Source: Sitta carolinensis
Taxonomy: Eukaryota; Chordata; Aves; Passeriformes; Sittidae
Direction: 5' to 3'
NCBI GenBank assembly: GCA_032173965.1
Contig: CM063283.1
Span: 114,689,187-114,753,186, forward strand
Length of the DNA stretch: 64,000 nucleotides
This document shows positions 11,466 through 23,180 of this stretch, piece after piece (the stretch's first letter is position 1; the number at the start of each line of letters is the position of its first letter). Position numbers and translations under genes: made by a program. The notes beneath the pieces were generated by a model that had not been told where the DNA came from, did not search any database, and saw only the letters and a list, made by a program, of their open reading frames with translations.

Positions 11466-13190
11466 CCCAGCAGGGAATTGCACCTGGATAAGAATTCCCA
11501 GGGGGAATCTTGGCTCCTCCAGAGTTTTTTTCCAGGCCAGTGGTCCCTGAGGTGCTGGCGGCTCTGGGCACTGCTGTGTCCTCACCTGCCTCTCCCAGCC
11601 GTGTCCACAGTGGGGATGATTTAGTCTGGACTAAATATGTTGGAAAAGCTGAATTTCCTGCCTCCTTCTCCCCCTCCCAGCACATCTGGGCCGGAAGAAA
11701 TTTAATTTAAGCCCTGTGTCTCTGGCACAAACAACCGGGAGCTCCAAAGCCTCGTGAAGAGCGGAGCGCTCTTAATTCCTCCAGAATTCCTGCTTTTCCT
11801 GGGGCTCCCAGGCCTGGCTGCTTTTGAGCACTTGTGTTAGGAAATGATTTGGGGTTTGTGGCCTCTGAGTGGGGCTGGTGCCGCTTTAGTCCTTCAGGGA
11901 TCACAGGGATCCCTCCAGGCAGGAGGTTGGGACTGGGTTTATCTTGATTTTAAATGTTTTTAGCACTGTCTGGGGATTTAAAGAGGCTGATAGTTTTGGT
12001 TTATAAAATGAAACGAGGCACCATTTCTGTTGGAATTGTGTTGATTTTTTTATTATTATTATTTATATAAATATATACACGCACAAAGCAGAGGGTGGGA
12101 TTGTCAGAGTGGTTTTCTTGAAGCTTTTATTTCCATCATAATTATCAGTCTCATTTTACAGAGCTCAGTGACTTTTTTTTTTAACTTTTAACAGCAGCTG
12201 AAGTTCTCTTGGTTACAGGGTGTTTTAAAGACTTTTTAGCCAATGGGATAACATTAAAAACTGGTTTGTTAAAACCAATTAATGCACCGACACGTACATC
12301 TGATTTCTAACAAAATTTTGCTCCGTGACTTCGCTCAATAACTTCATTATTCAGCACACATATTTCTACTATTTTGACAAATTTTCTAGGCCTCCCTCTA
12401 TACTTTCCATAGCATTTATATTTCCTGCCCTTACTTGGGATTTTCTTACATTTATCCATTCTAAGATTTGCTTCCCCACAGCTTTCAGGGAGTTTTACAG
12501 CTTTTATCTCCATCTGTGGGTGTTTCAGTGACCCCAGAAGGGCTCAACCCTCCAAAAACACTAATTCAAGCTCAGGTTTAACTTCCAGCACATTCTGCTG
12601 TGAAATTCAAATTCCACAGAATTCAAAGGGACAGCTCAGTTTAGGAAAGTCAGGCTTGTCCTTAAGCAGGACAGCCTCGCAGGAGAAACCCAGAATTATT
12701 TTCTTCTCTTGCCTGCCCAAGCCACATCCCTAAAAATCCACTCCTAAAGGGCTTCTGCTGCTGGTGGACTCCAGATAGGCTGGGTTTAATCACTCAGGGG
12801 TTAAACCTGAGCTGATAAGATCCCCCTTCCTCTACCTCCATCCCTGCTGAGCAGAGATAACCACCCCAGGCTCGGTTTGCAGAACGCTCCAAGATTTACT
12901 GGGAATTCACGGCAGGAGAGAAAGATCAGGGGTGAAAACCTGAATAAATCCATTTTAGCACATTCCCACATCACTTCATCAGCGCTGGGAAGGAGGTTTG
13001 GGGTTTTTTGGAGCTCTCAGATGAGGGCAGTCCAAGCTTGGGGTGTCCTGAGAGAGACAGACCAAAATTGCCCCAAAATTTTTAGTCCAAGAGCAGCAAT
13101 GCCAGGAGAGCAGGTTCCCATTTCCCCCCCCCTGTGCATTCCAGGTTTTCTCAAAGTGCCAAGGCAGCAAAATTTAGGCTTGGTGTAAGA
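11466..13190. other. Single-copy intron sequence, with an AT-rich candidate conserved block at about 12000-12520
   Basis: There is no gene. The stretch near 12000-12520 is AT-rich, non-repetitive and free of CR1, with TAAT-type and CCAATT-type words, as is often seen in conserved non-coding elements. Only an alignment could confirm it. Confidence 0.35.
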
Positions 13191-13197
13191 AAAGTCA

Positions 13198-13262
13198 TCC
13201 CAGAATTGTTTGGGTTGGGAGGGACCTTGAAGCTCATCCCATTCCAACCCCTTCCACTAAAA
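13198..13262 (-). mobile_element. CR1 3'-tail fragment (reverse)
   Basis: CCCAGAATTGTTTGGGTTGG then GAGGGACCTTGAAGCTCATC is the complement of the CR1 terminus. Only about 65 bases are recognisable. Confidence 0.65.
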
Positions 13263-14339
13263 CTAGGAAGATAAATTGTTGATATTTCCCACCAAAATTC
13301 ACTTTTCGCCTCTCTGATGACACCCACATCCTCTCGTTTAATTTTTAGGCTCTGTTTAGTCCTGAAATCTCTGCTTGTATTCCCTTATTATTATTTTCCC
13401 TAATTATCTTCCCTTATCCCTGTTTATTCTTGTGACTTCACCTATCAGCACACGGATAATCCTGCATTTCCAACCCTGCACATAAAATTGACTCTTAAAA
13501 CCAACTCCAGCTTCTGCACTTTCCACATCTTCGTGTTTTCTTCTCAGCACAGATTTTGCCATGTAAAACAAAGTGATTGCTCCTGCCAAATCTTTGGAAA
13601 TTTCTGTTCTTTGGCACAGCTTTGTGTTGTCTGATACTTTTTTTCCCCCTAAGTTTTCATTTTCTGGAAGGGAAACCCTTCCTATGAGGAGACTTAAATT
13701 TCCATCAATCAGGAGAAAAACTGTTCCCTCTGGCATATTAGAGGTGAGCTTGGAAAACAACATGAACCAGAAATAAAATTGCAGATTGCTTCATTTTATA
13801 TTTCAGCCCTGCTTTTTTTGGAGCTTTTTTTTTTTTTTTTCCCAGAGAACTCCTTGTTTTCTAAATTTTCTTTGCCTTTTCAAGTTTTAGGGCACTGACT
13901 AGAGGAGAAAAAACTTTGGGATATGCAGCAAATGAGGGAAAATAGAGCAATAAATAAATAATCTCAATAAATAAATGTCCAGGTGGTGTTTTCCAGGGTA
14001 TAAAAGGTTGTGTGGCACCACTGGAAAGGCAAAACCATCTGGAAATGCTTCAGCCTTGGCTTTTCCTCACTGCTGGTTTGGTTGGGCCGAGGCAGGATTT
14101 GGGATTCTCGCAGAGAATTGTTGTGCAGGCAGCTTGGGGGATATATTTAGAAAAGTAAAATGGAAATTCTCTGCCATTCTCATGGGCTGGGTGAAAGCAC
14201 CCAGGTGAGGGGTGTGGTGACACTGCCGAAGGATGGGGACATCCAGAGGGACGTGGACGAGCTCGGAAAGTGGGAATCTCCTGAGGTTCAACAAAGCCAG
14301 GGGCTGCCCTTGAGTTGGGGCATCCTCTGGGATCAATCC
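13263..14339. other. Single-copy intron stretch
   Basis: No exon or element is recognised. A T-run lies at 13826-13841 and an AATAAATAAATA patch near 13950. Confidence 0.5.
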
Positions 14340-14985
14340 AGGCTGGGATGAGCAGATGGAGCAGCTCTGGGAGAGCTGGAGCTGCCCCAGCCCAGAGCCC
14401 CTGTGCCCAGCTGGGGAGCAGGGAAGGGACTGGGACTGGGATTGGGACTGGGATCAGGAAAGGGATTGGGATTGGGATTGGGATTGTGCCCGGAGCCCCT
14501 GCTCAGGTGAGCCCCACCTGCAGAGCTGCCCCAGCCCTGGGATCCCAGCCCAGGAGGAGCTGGAGCTGCTGGGCAGAGCCCAGAGCAGGGAGCAGGAGGA
14601 GCAGAGGCTGGAGCAGCTGTGCTGGGAGGAAAGGCTGGCACAGCTGGGATTGTTCAGCTGCACAGGAGAAGCTTTGGGCTGAGCTCAGGGTGGCCTTGCA
14701 GGAACCCTGGAGAGAGACAATTGCCAAGGGCTGCAGGCACAGCACCAGGGAATGGCTGCAGAGTGGGATTGGCTGGGATTGGGGCAGGAATTGTTGCCTG
14801 GAGGGGCTGGAATTGCCAGAGCAGCTGTGGCTGCCCCTGGATCCCTGGCAGTGCCCCAGGCCAGGCTGGACACTGGGGCTGGAGCAGCCTGGGGTAGGGG
14901 CAGGGGGCCCTGCCAGGGCAGGGGGAGCTCTGGATAATTTTAAGCTCCATTCCAACCCAATCATTCCATGATTCCATGAAAGAAT
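14340..14985 (+). mobile_element. CR1-type LINE 3' fragment, the longest copy in the window
   Basis: This copy extends further 5' than the copy at 201. It includes a GGAGCTGGAGCTGCTGGGCA region and an internal GGGATTGGGATT variable repeat at about 14422-14490. It then shares GCTGGAGCAGCTGTGCTGGG through CCAGGCTGGACACTGGGGCT with the other copies and ends TTCCATGATTCCATGA. No complete reverse transcriptase frame is present. Confidence 0.75.
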
Positions 14986-15295
14986 GTTTCTGTGGCAAAT
15001 CACCCAAGAGCCGGGGCTGTAACACAGGGAAATTCCTGCTCTCCTTATCTCTCCCAGCACCCTGGGACATTCCCCTCTGGTTCAGGAGAGCTCTGCTCTC
15101 TGCAGCTCTTGGAATCACTGTGAAATATCCAACAGCTCAGAGAGGGCAGGCTCGGGCTTCCCCTATGAAATCGATTCCTAAATATTTGCTTTGGAAGAAA
15201 ACAGCCTTGTTTAGTAGGAAGGAAAATATAATTTACTTCTCCTTTGATCCAGCTGAAGCAGCCACATGGCAGGACTGATGTGTGCTGTGGGTCTG
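14986..15295. other. Single-copy spacer
   Basis: Nothing is recognised. Confidence 0.4.
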
Positions 15296-16222
15296 CCTCT
15301 GTTCCCACTCTGGATCTGCTTTTCTCTGCTCCCACTCTGGATTTGTTTTTGTCTGTTCCTACTCTGGATCTGCCTCTGTCTTTTCCCACTCTGTATCTGT
15401 CTTTTTTCCCACTCTGGATCTGCCTTTGTTCCCATTTTGGATTTTTGTCTGCTCTCACTTTGGATCTGTTTCTTGTCTATTCCCACTCTGGATTTGCCTT
15501 TGTGTGTTTCCACTCTGGATCTGCTTCTATTCCCACTCTGGATTCTCCTTCTCTGCTTCCCTCTGGATTCTCCTTTCTCTGCTCCATTCTGATTCTCCTC
15601 TGTGTTCCCCTCTGGATCTCTTTTTCTGCTCCACTTTGGATCTGTTTCTGTCTATCCCACTCTGGATTCTCCTTTTCTGCTCTCACTCTGGATCTGCTTC
15701 TTCCCATCTGGATTTGTTCTTGTCTATTCCCACTCTGGATTCTCTTTGTGTGCTCCTCTGGATTCTCCTTTTTCTGCTTCCCTCTGATCTGCTTCTATTC
15801 CACTCTGGATTCTCCTTTCTCTGCTCCCCCTCTGGATTCTCCTTTTCTGCTCCCACTCGGATCTGTCTCTTGCTATTCCACTCTGATTTGCTTTGTGTTT
15901 TCCACTCTGGATCTGTTCTATTCCACTCTGATCTCCTTTCTCTGCTTCCCCTCTGATTCTCCTTTCTCTGCTCCCATTCTGAATTCTCCTTTGGTACTTC
16001 CCTCTGGATTCTCCTTTTGCTCTCACTCTGATCTGCTTCTCTTCCACTCTGGATTCCCTTCTCTTTTCCCTCTAGATTCCCCTTTTCTGCTCCCACTTTG
16101 ATCTGTTTCTTGTCTATTCCACTCTGGATTCTCCTTTCTGCTCTCACTCTGGATCTGTTCTATTCCCACGCTGGATTTGCCTCTTGTCTATTCCCCCTCT
16201 GGATTCTCCTTTCTCAGCTCCC
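15296..16222. repeat. About 28-bp minisatellite TCCCACTCTGGATCTGCTTC, more than 30 units
   Basis: Pyrimidine-rich units alternate between GGATCTGCTTCTGTTCCCAC and GGATTCTCCTTTCTCTGCTC versions. Open frames on both strands arise from the unit and carry low-complexity peptides only. Confidence 0.92.
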
Positions 16223-16392
16223 ACTCCATGACCAGGAATTGCTTCCAGTAGCTCATCCCAGTGCTGGGGTGTGTCCAGAGGAAGGTTCAGGCTCTCCTTC
16301 CCTCAGCAGGGCTGGCACCAGGCCCCGTCTGTTCTTTAATTACATTTCAACAGCTGCTTTTTATATATTTGTGTTTCCTTATTCCAACGTGG

Positions 16393-16445
16393 CTTAGGAT
16401 AAAAAAAAAAAAAAAAAAGGTGGGGGGGGGGGGGGAAAAAGGGAA
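16393..16445. repeat. Poly(A)-poly(G) run
   Basis: About 18 A, then GG, T and about 14 G, then an A-run. The G-run could form a quadruplex only between strands or by slippage. Confidence 0.85.
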
Positions 16446-18150
16446 AAAAGAGAGCAAACAATGAGCAGGATTTAACCAAGAAACACAAAGAGACACAAGG
16501 AGCTGTCGTGGGTGAGCCAAAACATTTCCATGAAAAACAATTCCCATGTCGGTGTTGATGCTGTTATGGATGAGGTGGAAAGAAAATGGAGCAGGTCGGG
16601 ATTAAGAGCAAAGGTTTTTAATTCAGATTGATTTGCAAAGCATCAGAGGTTGTTAATTATCAAGCACTCACCCTGACAGAGGAGGAACAGCCCCGTGGGA
16701 TGGGATTGGGGAATGACTGGAGCTTTCCAGGCCTTTGCAGGGAATGGGGTGGAAACCAAGCAGCTCCCAGGCTTTGTGGAGTTGTTCTTGGGTTTAGGGG
16801 GTTGGTTTGTTGTACTCAGGTGCCACGGCTTCCCCCAGCACTACTTCCAGCTGGGAAGAGCAGCTGCAGGTATTTCCCCTCCAAAAAAACTCCTCCCAGA
16901 TGGATCCTTGGGAGAACAAACTCCTTCAGCTCAGGGCAAGTTTTCCCAGCAGTCACCTGCTGGTGTCTTTGTTCCAGCAAGGAAAAAATGTAAAGAGTCC
17001 ATGGAAAAGGCAGAATTTGGGATTCCTGAAAGGAAAACCAAGGTTTTCCCTCCCTGGCCAAGCCCAGCCTCCAAGCTGGAAGGCAGGAATGTTCTTTTGA
17101 GCTGCATGAGAGGTTGTTTTGTCCTCTGCATCACGTCTGGTTTGTCCCTTCCTTGTAAAAATAATCCTGTGATACCAAAAATCTCTGCTCTTGTGCAATG
17201 GTTGGGAGAATCTGGACTTGGGAGAGGGATTTTTGGGGCTGGGAATTGCGTGTGAATTATTATAGACAGCGACAGAGCTTTCCTTCCACGGCTTCATCCA
17301 GCAGGGTCGTGGTGAACGTGGCTAAACTTCTTTGGATTCGTTTCCAATTTGGCCTCTGCAGCCTCCTGTGGCAAAAAAAAATCCAGGATTTAATTAAAAA
17401 ACTGTGAAAAAGTAATTTCAAAAAAGTTGCCCGACAGCTTTTTGCTCTTGAGTGAATAATATTCACCCTCACTTTTGTCCCTGTATTTATGATTTTATAG
17501 ATTTTATATTTTTTCTACACGTGCTGAGGTTTTTCTGGTCCTCCAAGAGGAGGAGAAAGTGGCATGCAAAAACATCTGGGCCACAAGTGGCTCCCTCACA
17601 TCTGGATGAAGCAGGATGGTCGTCCCTAAATATTTGTGTGAAGGGAAATCATAAAAGCCAGAGGGGTCTGTTGGTGTTTGCCGCTGAATGGCGACAGAGA
17701 AAAGCCAAAAAAGAAATGTAAGCTGCAGTGAAAATAGGTAGGATAAAAAAAGTCCTGGGCTCCTTTTCCAAACAGCTCCCTGTGGAACAAATTTAGGACC
17801 GAGGCAGCCGAGTCTGGGCTGGACATTTCCTCCTGAGGAATGTGGGGGATAATAACAAAGTCCATTAGAAGTGGCTTCAGCCCAAAGGGGATGATAAATG
17901 CAGGATTGCATTTATCCCCAAAACAAGGCTGGAACAGCCCTCAGGAGCACAGGTGGTAAGGAAATTCATCAAAAGCCTAAAATCCTTCAGGAATAAACGT
18001 GCCAAAGGGGCCCAACCAGCTGGGAAAGGCAGGGCAGGAATTAAACCCCAGAGCATCTCGTGCAGGAGGTGAGGAAGTCTTGGGGTTTCCTTTGGTTGAG
18101 ATGACCCTGAGATGGATAAAAAAATCTCAGTTTTCCAACCCTGCTGTCAA
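16446..18150. other. Single-copy intron sequence
   Basis: There is no exon, repeat array or RNA gene that I can identify in about 1.7 kb. Confidence 0.5.
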
Positions 18151-18154
18151 AGAA

Positions 18155-18700
18155 TGAGTTGAAAGTCTTCAGCCTATGCTCTCAAGGTTGTTTTATTGTT
18201 TCTTATCTCAGATATTTTCTGTCTGCCCTGCCCAGGTCTGTTCAGCAGGGCAGCCCCAGGCACACTCTCTGCCCACTGATTTTTACACTACAAATTCCCT
18301 GTTAGTTCTTGACAGTGATGATCCAATGCCTGTCACCTGTGTCTAGACAGTTCCATTCTGCTCCAATCCAATCCCCAAGTGCCACCATCCCCAAGAGATG
18401 GGGTTGGGAAGAAGAAGGAAGGAGGACAGGACAATGCCCAAGTCCCTCCATCTACCCCTAAGTCCCCATGGTAAAAATCCCCCAAATTTCCCTTTTCGCT
18501 CTACAACTCTACTATCATGCTGTCTAAACTTTTGTGACCTTTAGCTCTTCATTCAAAGGTTTAATTTGTTCCATGGGTCAAACTCAAAGCCCCAGGGGTC
18601 TCTGGCTGCTGCCAGGGTCTGTGACCCCCCTGCAGGGCTTTAAAGCTCTTCTGTGCTAAAGCTGAGCTTAAACTCTTCCAGAAAAGTTTGCCTCTGGTTT
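18155..18700 (-). mobile_element. Probable solo LTR remnant of an endogenous retrovirus (reverse)
   Basis: The stretch has LTR-like composition and resembles a repeat I associate with passerine genomes: GAGTTGAAAGTCTTCAGCC at the left and CACTGATTTTTACACTACAA centrally. A TTTTATTG near 18190 would be a polyadenylation signal region on the minus strand. No internal retroviral genes flank it. Family and exact ends are uncertain. Confidence 0.4.
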
Positions 18701-18939
18701 TTGGTCAAAGGGATGTGCAGCTCCCAGATCTTTGCTGTTCTTTGCTTTTATTTTTGTGATGCAATTTCTTTTGATGATATCAAGTTCTGCAAGTTCTGCA
18801 CCCCTGTGCAAAGGTAGAGGGGTCCCAGTGCTCCCAGTGCTGTCCAAAGATGAGGGGCAGGAAAATCCTTTAAGGCTTCTCGTGTCTCATTCAATCCCAA
18901 ATCCCACCCTGGCCTTAAACCCACTCAAATTGGAATAAT

Positions 18940-19650
18940 TGACTTGTAGAGATTCCTCTTCTGTGCCTGATTTTGAGATTTCAGCAGGAATAATTATCTC
19001 ACAGAGATTCCTCTTCTGTGCCTAATTTTGGGATTTCAGCTGGAATAATTATCTCACAGAGATTCCTCTTCTGTGCCTAATTTTGGGATTTCAGCTGGAA
19101 TAATTATGTCACAGAGATTCCTCTTCTGTGCCTAATTTTGGGATTTTGACAGGAATAATTGTCTTGCAGAGATTCCTCTTCCATGCCTGATTTGGGGATT
19201 TCAGCAGGAAAAATTATCTTGCAGATTCTTCTCTCTTGTCTGATTTTGGGGATTTCAGCAGGAATAATTATCTCACAGAGATTCTTCTTTTGTGCCTAAT
19301 TTGGGGATTTCAGCTGGAATAATTATCTTACAGAGATTCTTCTCTCTTTCCTGATTTGGGGATTTCAGCAGGAATAATTATTTTGTAGAGATTCCTCTTC
19401 TGTGTCTGATTTGGGGATTTCAGCAAGAATAATTATCTCACAGAGATTCCTCTTCCATGCCTGATTTGGGGATTTCAGCTGGAAAAAATATCTGAGAGAG
19501 ATTCTTCTCTCTTTCCTGATTTTGGGATTTCAGCAGGAATAGTTATCTTGTGGAGATTCTTCTCTCTTGCTTGATTTGGGATTTCAGCAGGAATAATTAC
19601 CTTGCAGAAATTCCTCTCTCTTCCCTGATTTTGGGGATTCCAGCACTGAT
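18940..19650. repeat. About 60-bp minisatellite GGAATAATTATCTCACAGAG, about 12 copies
   Basis: Each unit has GGAATAATTATCTCACAGAG, ATTCCTCTTCTGTGCCT and GATTTTGGGGATTTCAGCA. Period is 57-62 bases. The ATAATTAT core is an AT palindrome repeated in every unit. Confidence 0.93.
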
Positions 19651-20090
19651 AATTTTTGCCAAGTTTCCCCCCTTCTCACTGCACCTCGTTCCATCTCAGT
19701 CCGTTTGGTTGTGGTCACTCCATTTCCAGAATTCCTCTTTGATTTTTATCCCCATTGCCTTTGATTCCCTCACCTCTCCTTCCCAGATTGTTTGTTCCAA
19801 TTTTTTTCCTCTCGTTGGGGACTCCAAGCCCCCCACACCCCCACCCTGGGTGTCTCAGAAGCTGCTGTGTCTCACCCTGGAGATATTTGGGGTGAATTTC
19901 TCTCCCTATCCCCAAAAAAAAAAAAATCCCGAGCCCCACATCCCAAACCCCTCAATCTTTTCCCCCTTAGCACAACACCAACCTTTGAGCTCGCCTGCAA
20001 TTCTTTTTTTTCAGCATATTTGGGGAACCTTATAATTAAATTTTCCTCTTCCTCCCTCTACCTCCCTCGCATCCCAGCTGATAAAATGCC
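19651..20090. other. Single-copy, pyrimidine-rich stretch
   Basis: No exon is recognised. Confidence 0.4.
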
Positions 20091-20099
20091 ATAAATCCT

Positions 20100-20560
20100 C
20101 CAGCCAGCCCCGAGTTGGGTTATTTTTTGCACGTTGCACCATCTGTGGACAGCAAACTCGAGGAGAGGCAGAGTCTTTTTTTTCCTTCCTGGCATGCAGG
20201 AGAATCCCTGAGAGATCTCATCTGGGCTCCTGGCACGAGTACAAAGTGGCTCCCAGCGTTTGATCTGCTGTCTTAAACCCAAATGCAAAATCTGATAATT
20301 GGCTCAGGCAGGAGAAGAACCTCGCTAATAAAGCTCTTTTCATTTCCCTTTGCCCGAGATTTCCTCTTTTCATCTCCCCCTGCCTCGGCGAGGAGCTGCA
20401 ATCAGCTGTTGGCAGCAGTGGCATTATTGTGGAATTTCAGCTTTTTTTCCCCCTCCCCAAAATCCTGCCTGGCACTCTGCCAGTGAATTCCCTCTCTCTC
20501 CTGGAATATTTTCCTCAGAAATGTCTCATCTTTTATAAAGCTTGGGATGCAAAACATTCC
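20100..20560. other. Candidate conserved non-coding element
   Basis: A complex, non-repetitive stretch includes CACCATCTGTGGAC (an E-box CATCTG overlapping a TGTGG RUNX-like core), CTGATAATTGG (GATA-like plus homeobox-like) and CTCGCTAATAAAGCTC. Its texture is unlike the neighbouring intron. Enhancer status is a guess until aligned. Confidence 0.35.
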
Positions 20561-21944
20561 CCACGCTCATAGCTCCCAAACAAAAATCATCCAGGAATAT
20601 TTTTATTTTTTTTTCCCCCTCTAGGAATGCCTTTCATGCTATTTTTAACAGCAGCAGAGGTTTGGACTCCCAAGAATACACAAATTCCGGGAGTTTCCTT
20701 GCAAACCAAATTTCTCTTTAATAGAAAAAGGAAATAGAAAATTCCCTCATTGAGGGATTTAATTTTTTTTTTTTTGGGGGGGGAGAAACTCTGATTTTCT
20801 TTTAGGAATATTCATTCCATGATGAGTGCTGTGACAAACTCAGTGATCTCAACTAAATTCCATCCCAAAATTCCAATTTCCCAGTTTTAAAAAGCCCAGA
20901 GCTATGGGAAGGAGCAGTTTTCCTACAAAAATCCCCTCTTGCCTTTCCTCCACGTCTCCCCTGTGGAAATTTGGGAATTCTCTTCGAGGCAGGAACCAGA
21001 TTTGATGTTTGGTGGAGAACCAAAGTAGGTTTCTCCTCAAATAATGACCACAAACACAGCTGCAACCAGGAAATCCCAATTTTTTTCCCCCTGTTTTCCA
21101 TGAGATATTTTGGGGGTGTAGCTGTTCCTGCTCTCCAAACTGCATTTTTTTGGTGTATTTATGGGCAGAGTTGCCCAGCTGGAATCCGTATAAACAAAAC
21201 AGCCTGGTCAATTTGGAATTCCTAAACAATTCCTTGCTCAGAACTGGAATTTAGCTGCTAAAAAAATAAGACAGAAATCCGGCAAATCAAAGGAAAACTC
21301 TGTGGAAAACCCATCCTAAATCAAATGTATTGGAAGGGGGATATTTTTAGCAGTTCTGTGCTTTCCAAGTTCAGCTTTAAATACTTAATTCTGCATTTTG
21401 GGCTGGAGAAGGGACATTCCAGCAGCTGGGTGATTTCACAGGAGAAAACATCAGAGCGTGGAACACAAGAGCAGAAAAATGAAATTAAAGAGCTGCCAGA
21501 CACCCTCAAATACTGAAAAAGGGAGAATATTCAACTTTGCAGTTGTTAAAAAGGAGAGGAAAATTATAAGAAAAGGGCTCAGAGTCATTTTTAGCTGTCA
21601 GCAAAATGTTTTTTTTTTTTAATTTTTATTTTTTTGTTTGGAGAAGATTAAACCAACTCTTACAGCGAGGGGATTCTTGGTTATGTGGATTTTTGGCAGG
21701 CCGGGCAAGGCTCAGATCCTGGGAGATTTTGTGGTGATTTGGAGTTTATTTTTTTTTTTGTAGGTTTAAATATTGAGTTTAAATATTGTCATTGTCCTTG
21801 CTGTGGCTGCTGTGTGAATCCAGGGGCAAACCTGGGGACAGGGATGGGGTTTTCCTGTGTCCTGGAATTTCCCTTTTTTGGAGCCTGTTTTGCACTCAAA
21901 GCTGTTTCTATTCCTGGTTTCGTTGTCGTTATTTCAAAAGGGAA
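20561..21944. other. Single-copy intron sequence
   Basis: Poly-T and poly-A tracts occur. No gene is recognised. Confidence 0.5.
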
Positions 21945-22395
21945 AAAGGAAGGAAAAATGAAAAAGGGAAGGAAAAATGAAAAGGGAAGAGGGAAAGGAA
22001 AAGGGAAGAGGGAAGAGGAAAAATGGAAAGGGAAAGGGGAGGAAAGAGAGGAAAGGAAAGGAGAGGAAAGGAAGAGGAAAGGAAGAGGAAAGGAAGAGGA
22101 AAGGAAGAGGAAAGGAAGAGGAAAGGAAAGGAAAGGAAAGGAAAGGAAAGGAAAGGAAAGGAAAGGAAAGGAAAGGAAAGGAAAGGAAAGGAAAGGAAAG
22201 GAAAGGAAAGGAAAGGAAAGGAAAGGAAAGGAAAGGAAAGGAAAGGAAAGGAAAGGAAAGGAAAGGAAAGGAAAGAAGAGGAAAGGAAAGGAAAGGAAAG
22301 GAAAGGAAAGGAAAGGAAGAGGAAAGGAAAGGAAAGGAGAAGGGAAGAGAGGGGAGAAGGGAAGAGAGGGGAGAAGGGAAGCGAGAGGAGAAGGG
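21945..22395. repeat. (GGAAA)n polypurine tract
   Basis: About 450 bases are nearly all A and G on the + strand, largely perfect GGAAA pentamers at 22120-22270 with GGAAGA variants at the edges. It reads open in every frame but encodes only Lys/Arg/Glu/Gly runs. Confidence 0.97.
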
Positions 22396-23180
22396 AAATG
22401 GATCCCTGTTGCCCCAGAAGCTGAGCACGGTGTCACCACCTCTCCCTTAGTCCCTGGCTACAAACCTGGCCATTAAAAAAGACAAATCCCTCTCTTTTTT
22501 TGATGGAATTCATCTTCTTGTGGGGTTTGGAGGCCTTTTCTGGCTCTTTCTGAGAGGGAACTGCCCCACTGCCCCATTTTCACCTCCAAAGGCTGCCAGG
22601 CTCGTCGGCCACCTCGAAATAACACGACATGACTGAAATGGAGGAATTGATGGGAAACATGAGGATGCTCTGCATATTCAGGAATTAAAACCATCCTGGC
22701 AGCCAGTGAAGGAAAAGGTCATTCCCATCCAGCCGAAATCCCTGAAGAACCTGCAGGCTTCTCTGGGTGCACTGATGGAGAAGTGTTAATGACCATGCAA
22801 AGCTGTGGGCAGGGCTGAGCCCCAGCCCTCAGCCCGGGCTGCGGAATTATCGACAGCTTTATGGCTTCTCCTTGTCGTGGTCGGGAGATGAAAGGGCTCT
22901 CCCTGATCCAGTGGTGGCATTAAGGAGCTGCTGGGAACACTCTGCTGCTCTCGTTTCACCAGGCTGGAAGTGGAAGGGGTTGGGGATGGGTCGCCTGTCA
23001 GGAGAGGTTTGGGTCACTTTGGGTTTTTGGAGGAAAATGTGTTGTTCATCAGGCTGTGCATGGAAAAAAAAAAAAAAAGTTGGGAGTTTGAGAGACTTGG
23101 GAAAGGCAGGGCAGGGCAATGAGGAATGCTGGGAGGATCAGGGAGAGGAAGGAGAGGGAAGGGAGATCTGGGGAGAAGAA
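22396..23180. other. Single-copy sequence with a candidate conserved block at about 22795-22960
   Basis: The block includes CATGCAAAGC, GGAATTATCGACAGCTTTAT and GTGGTGGCATTAAGG, and is non-repetitive. No exon is recognised. Confidence 0.35.

Noticed and set aside
14315..15118. 218-codon frame and its reverse-strand partner around the CR1 copy
   Set aside because: They lie within CR1 3' sequence that does not encode reverse transcriptase; the same frames recur at the other CR1 copies.
15244..16147. 285-codon hydrophobic frame resembling a membrane protein
   Set aside because: Leu/Ser/Phe composition comes from the pyrimidine-rich 28-bp repeat unit, with the reverse strand also open.
21685..22476. 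Lys/Arg/Glu/Gly-rich frame of 263 codons
   Set aside because: Translation of (GGAAA)n; the complementary strand is equally open as Phe/Ser/Pro/Leu.
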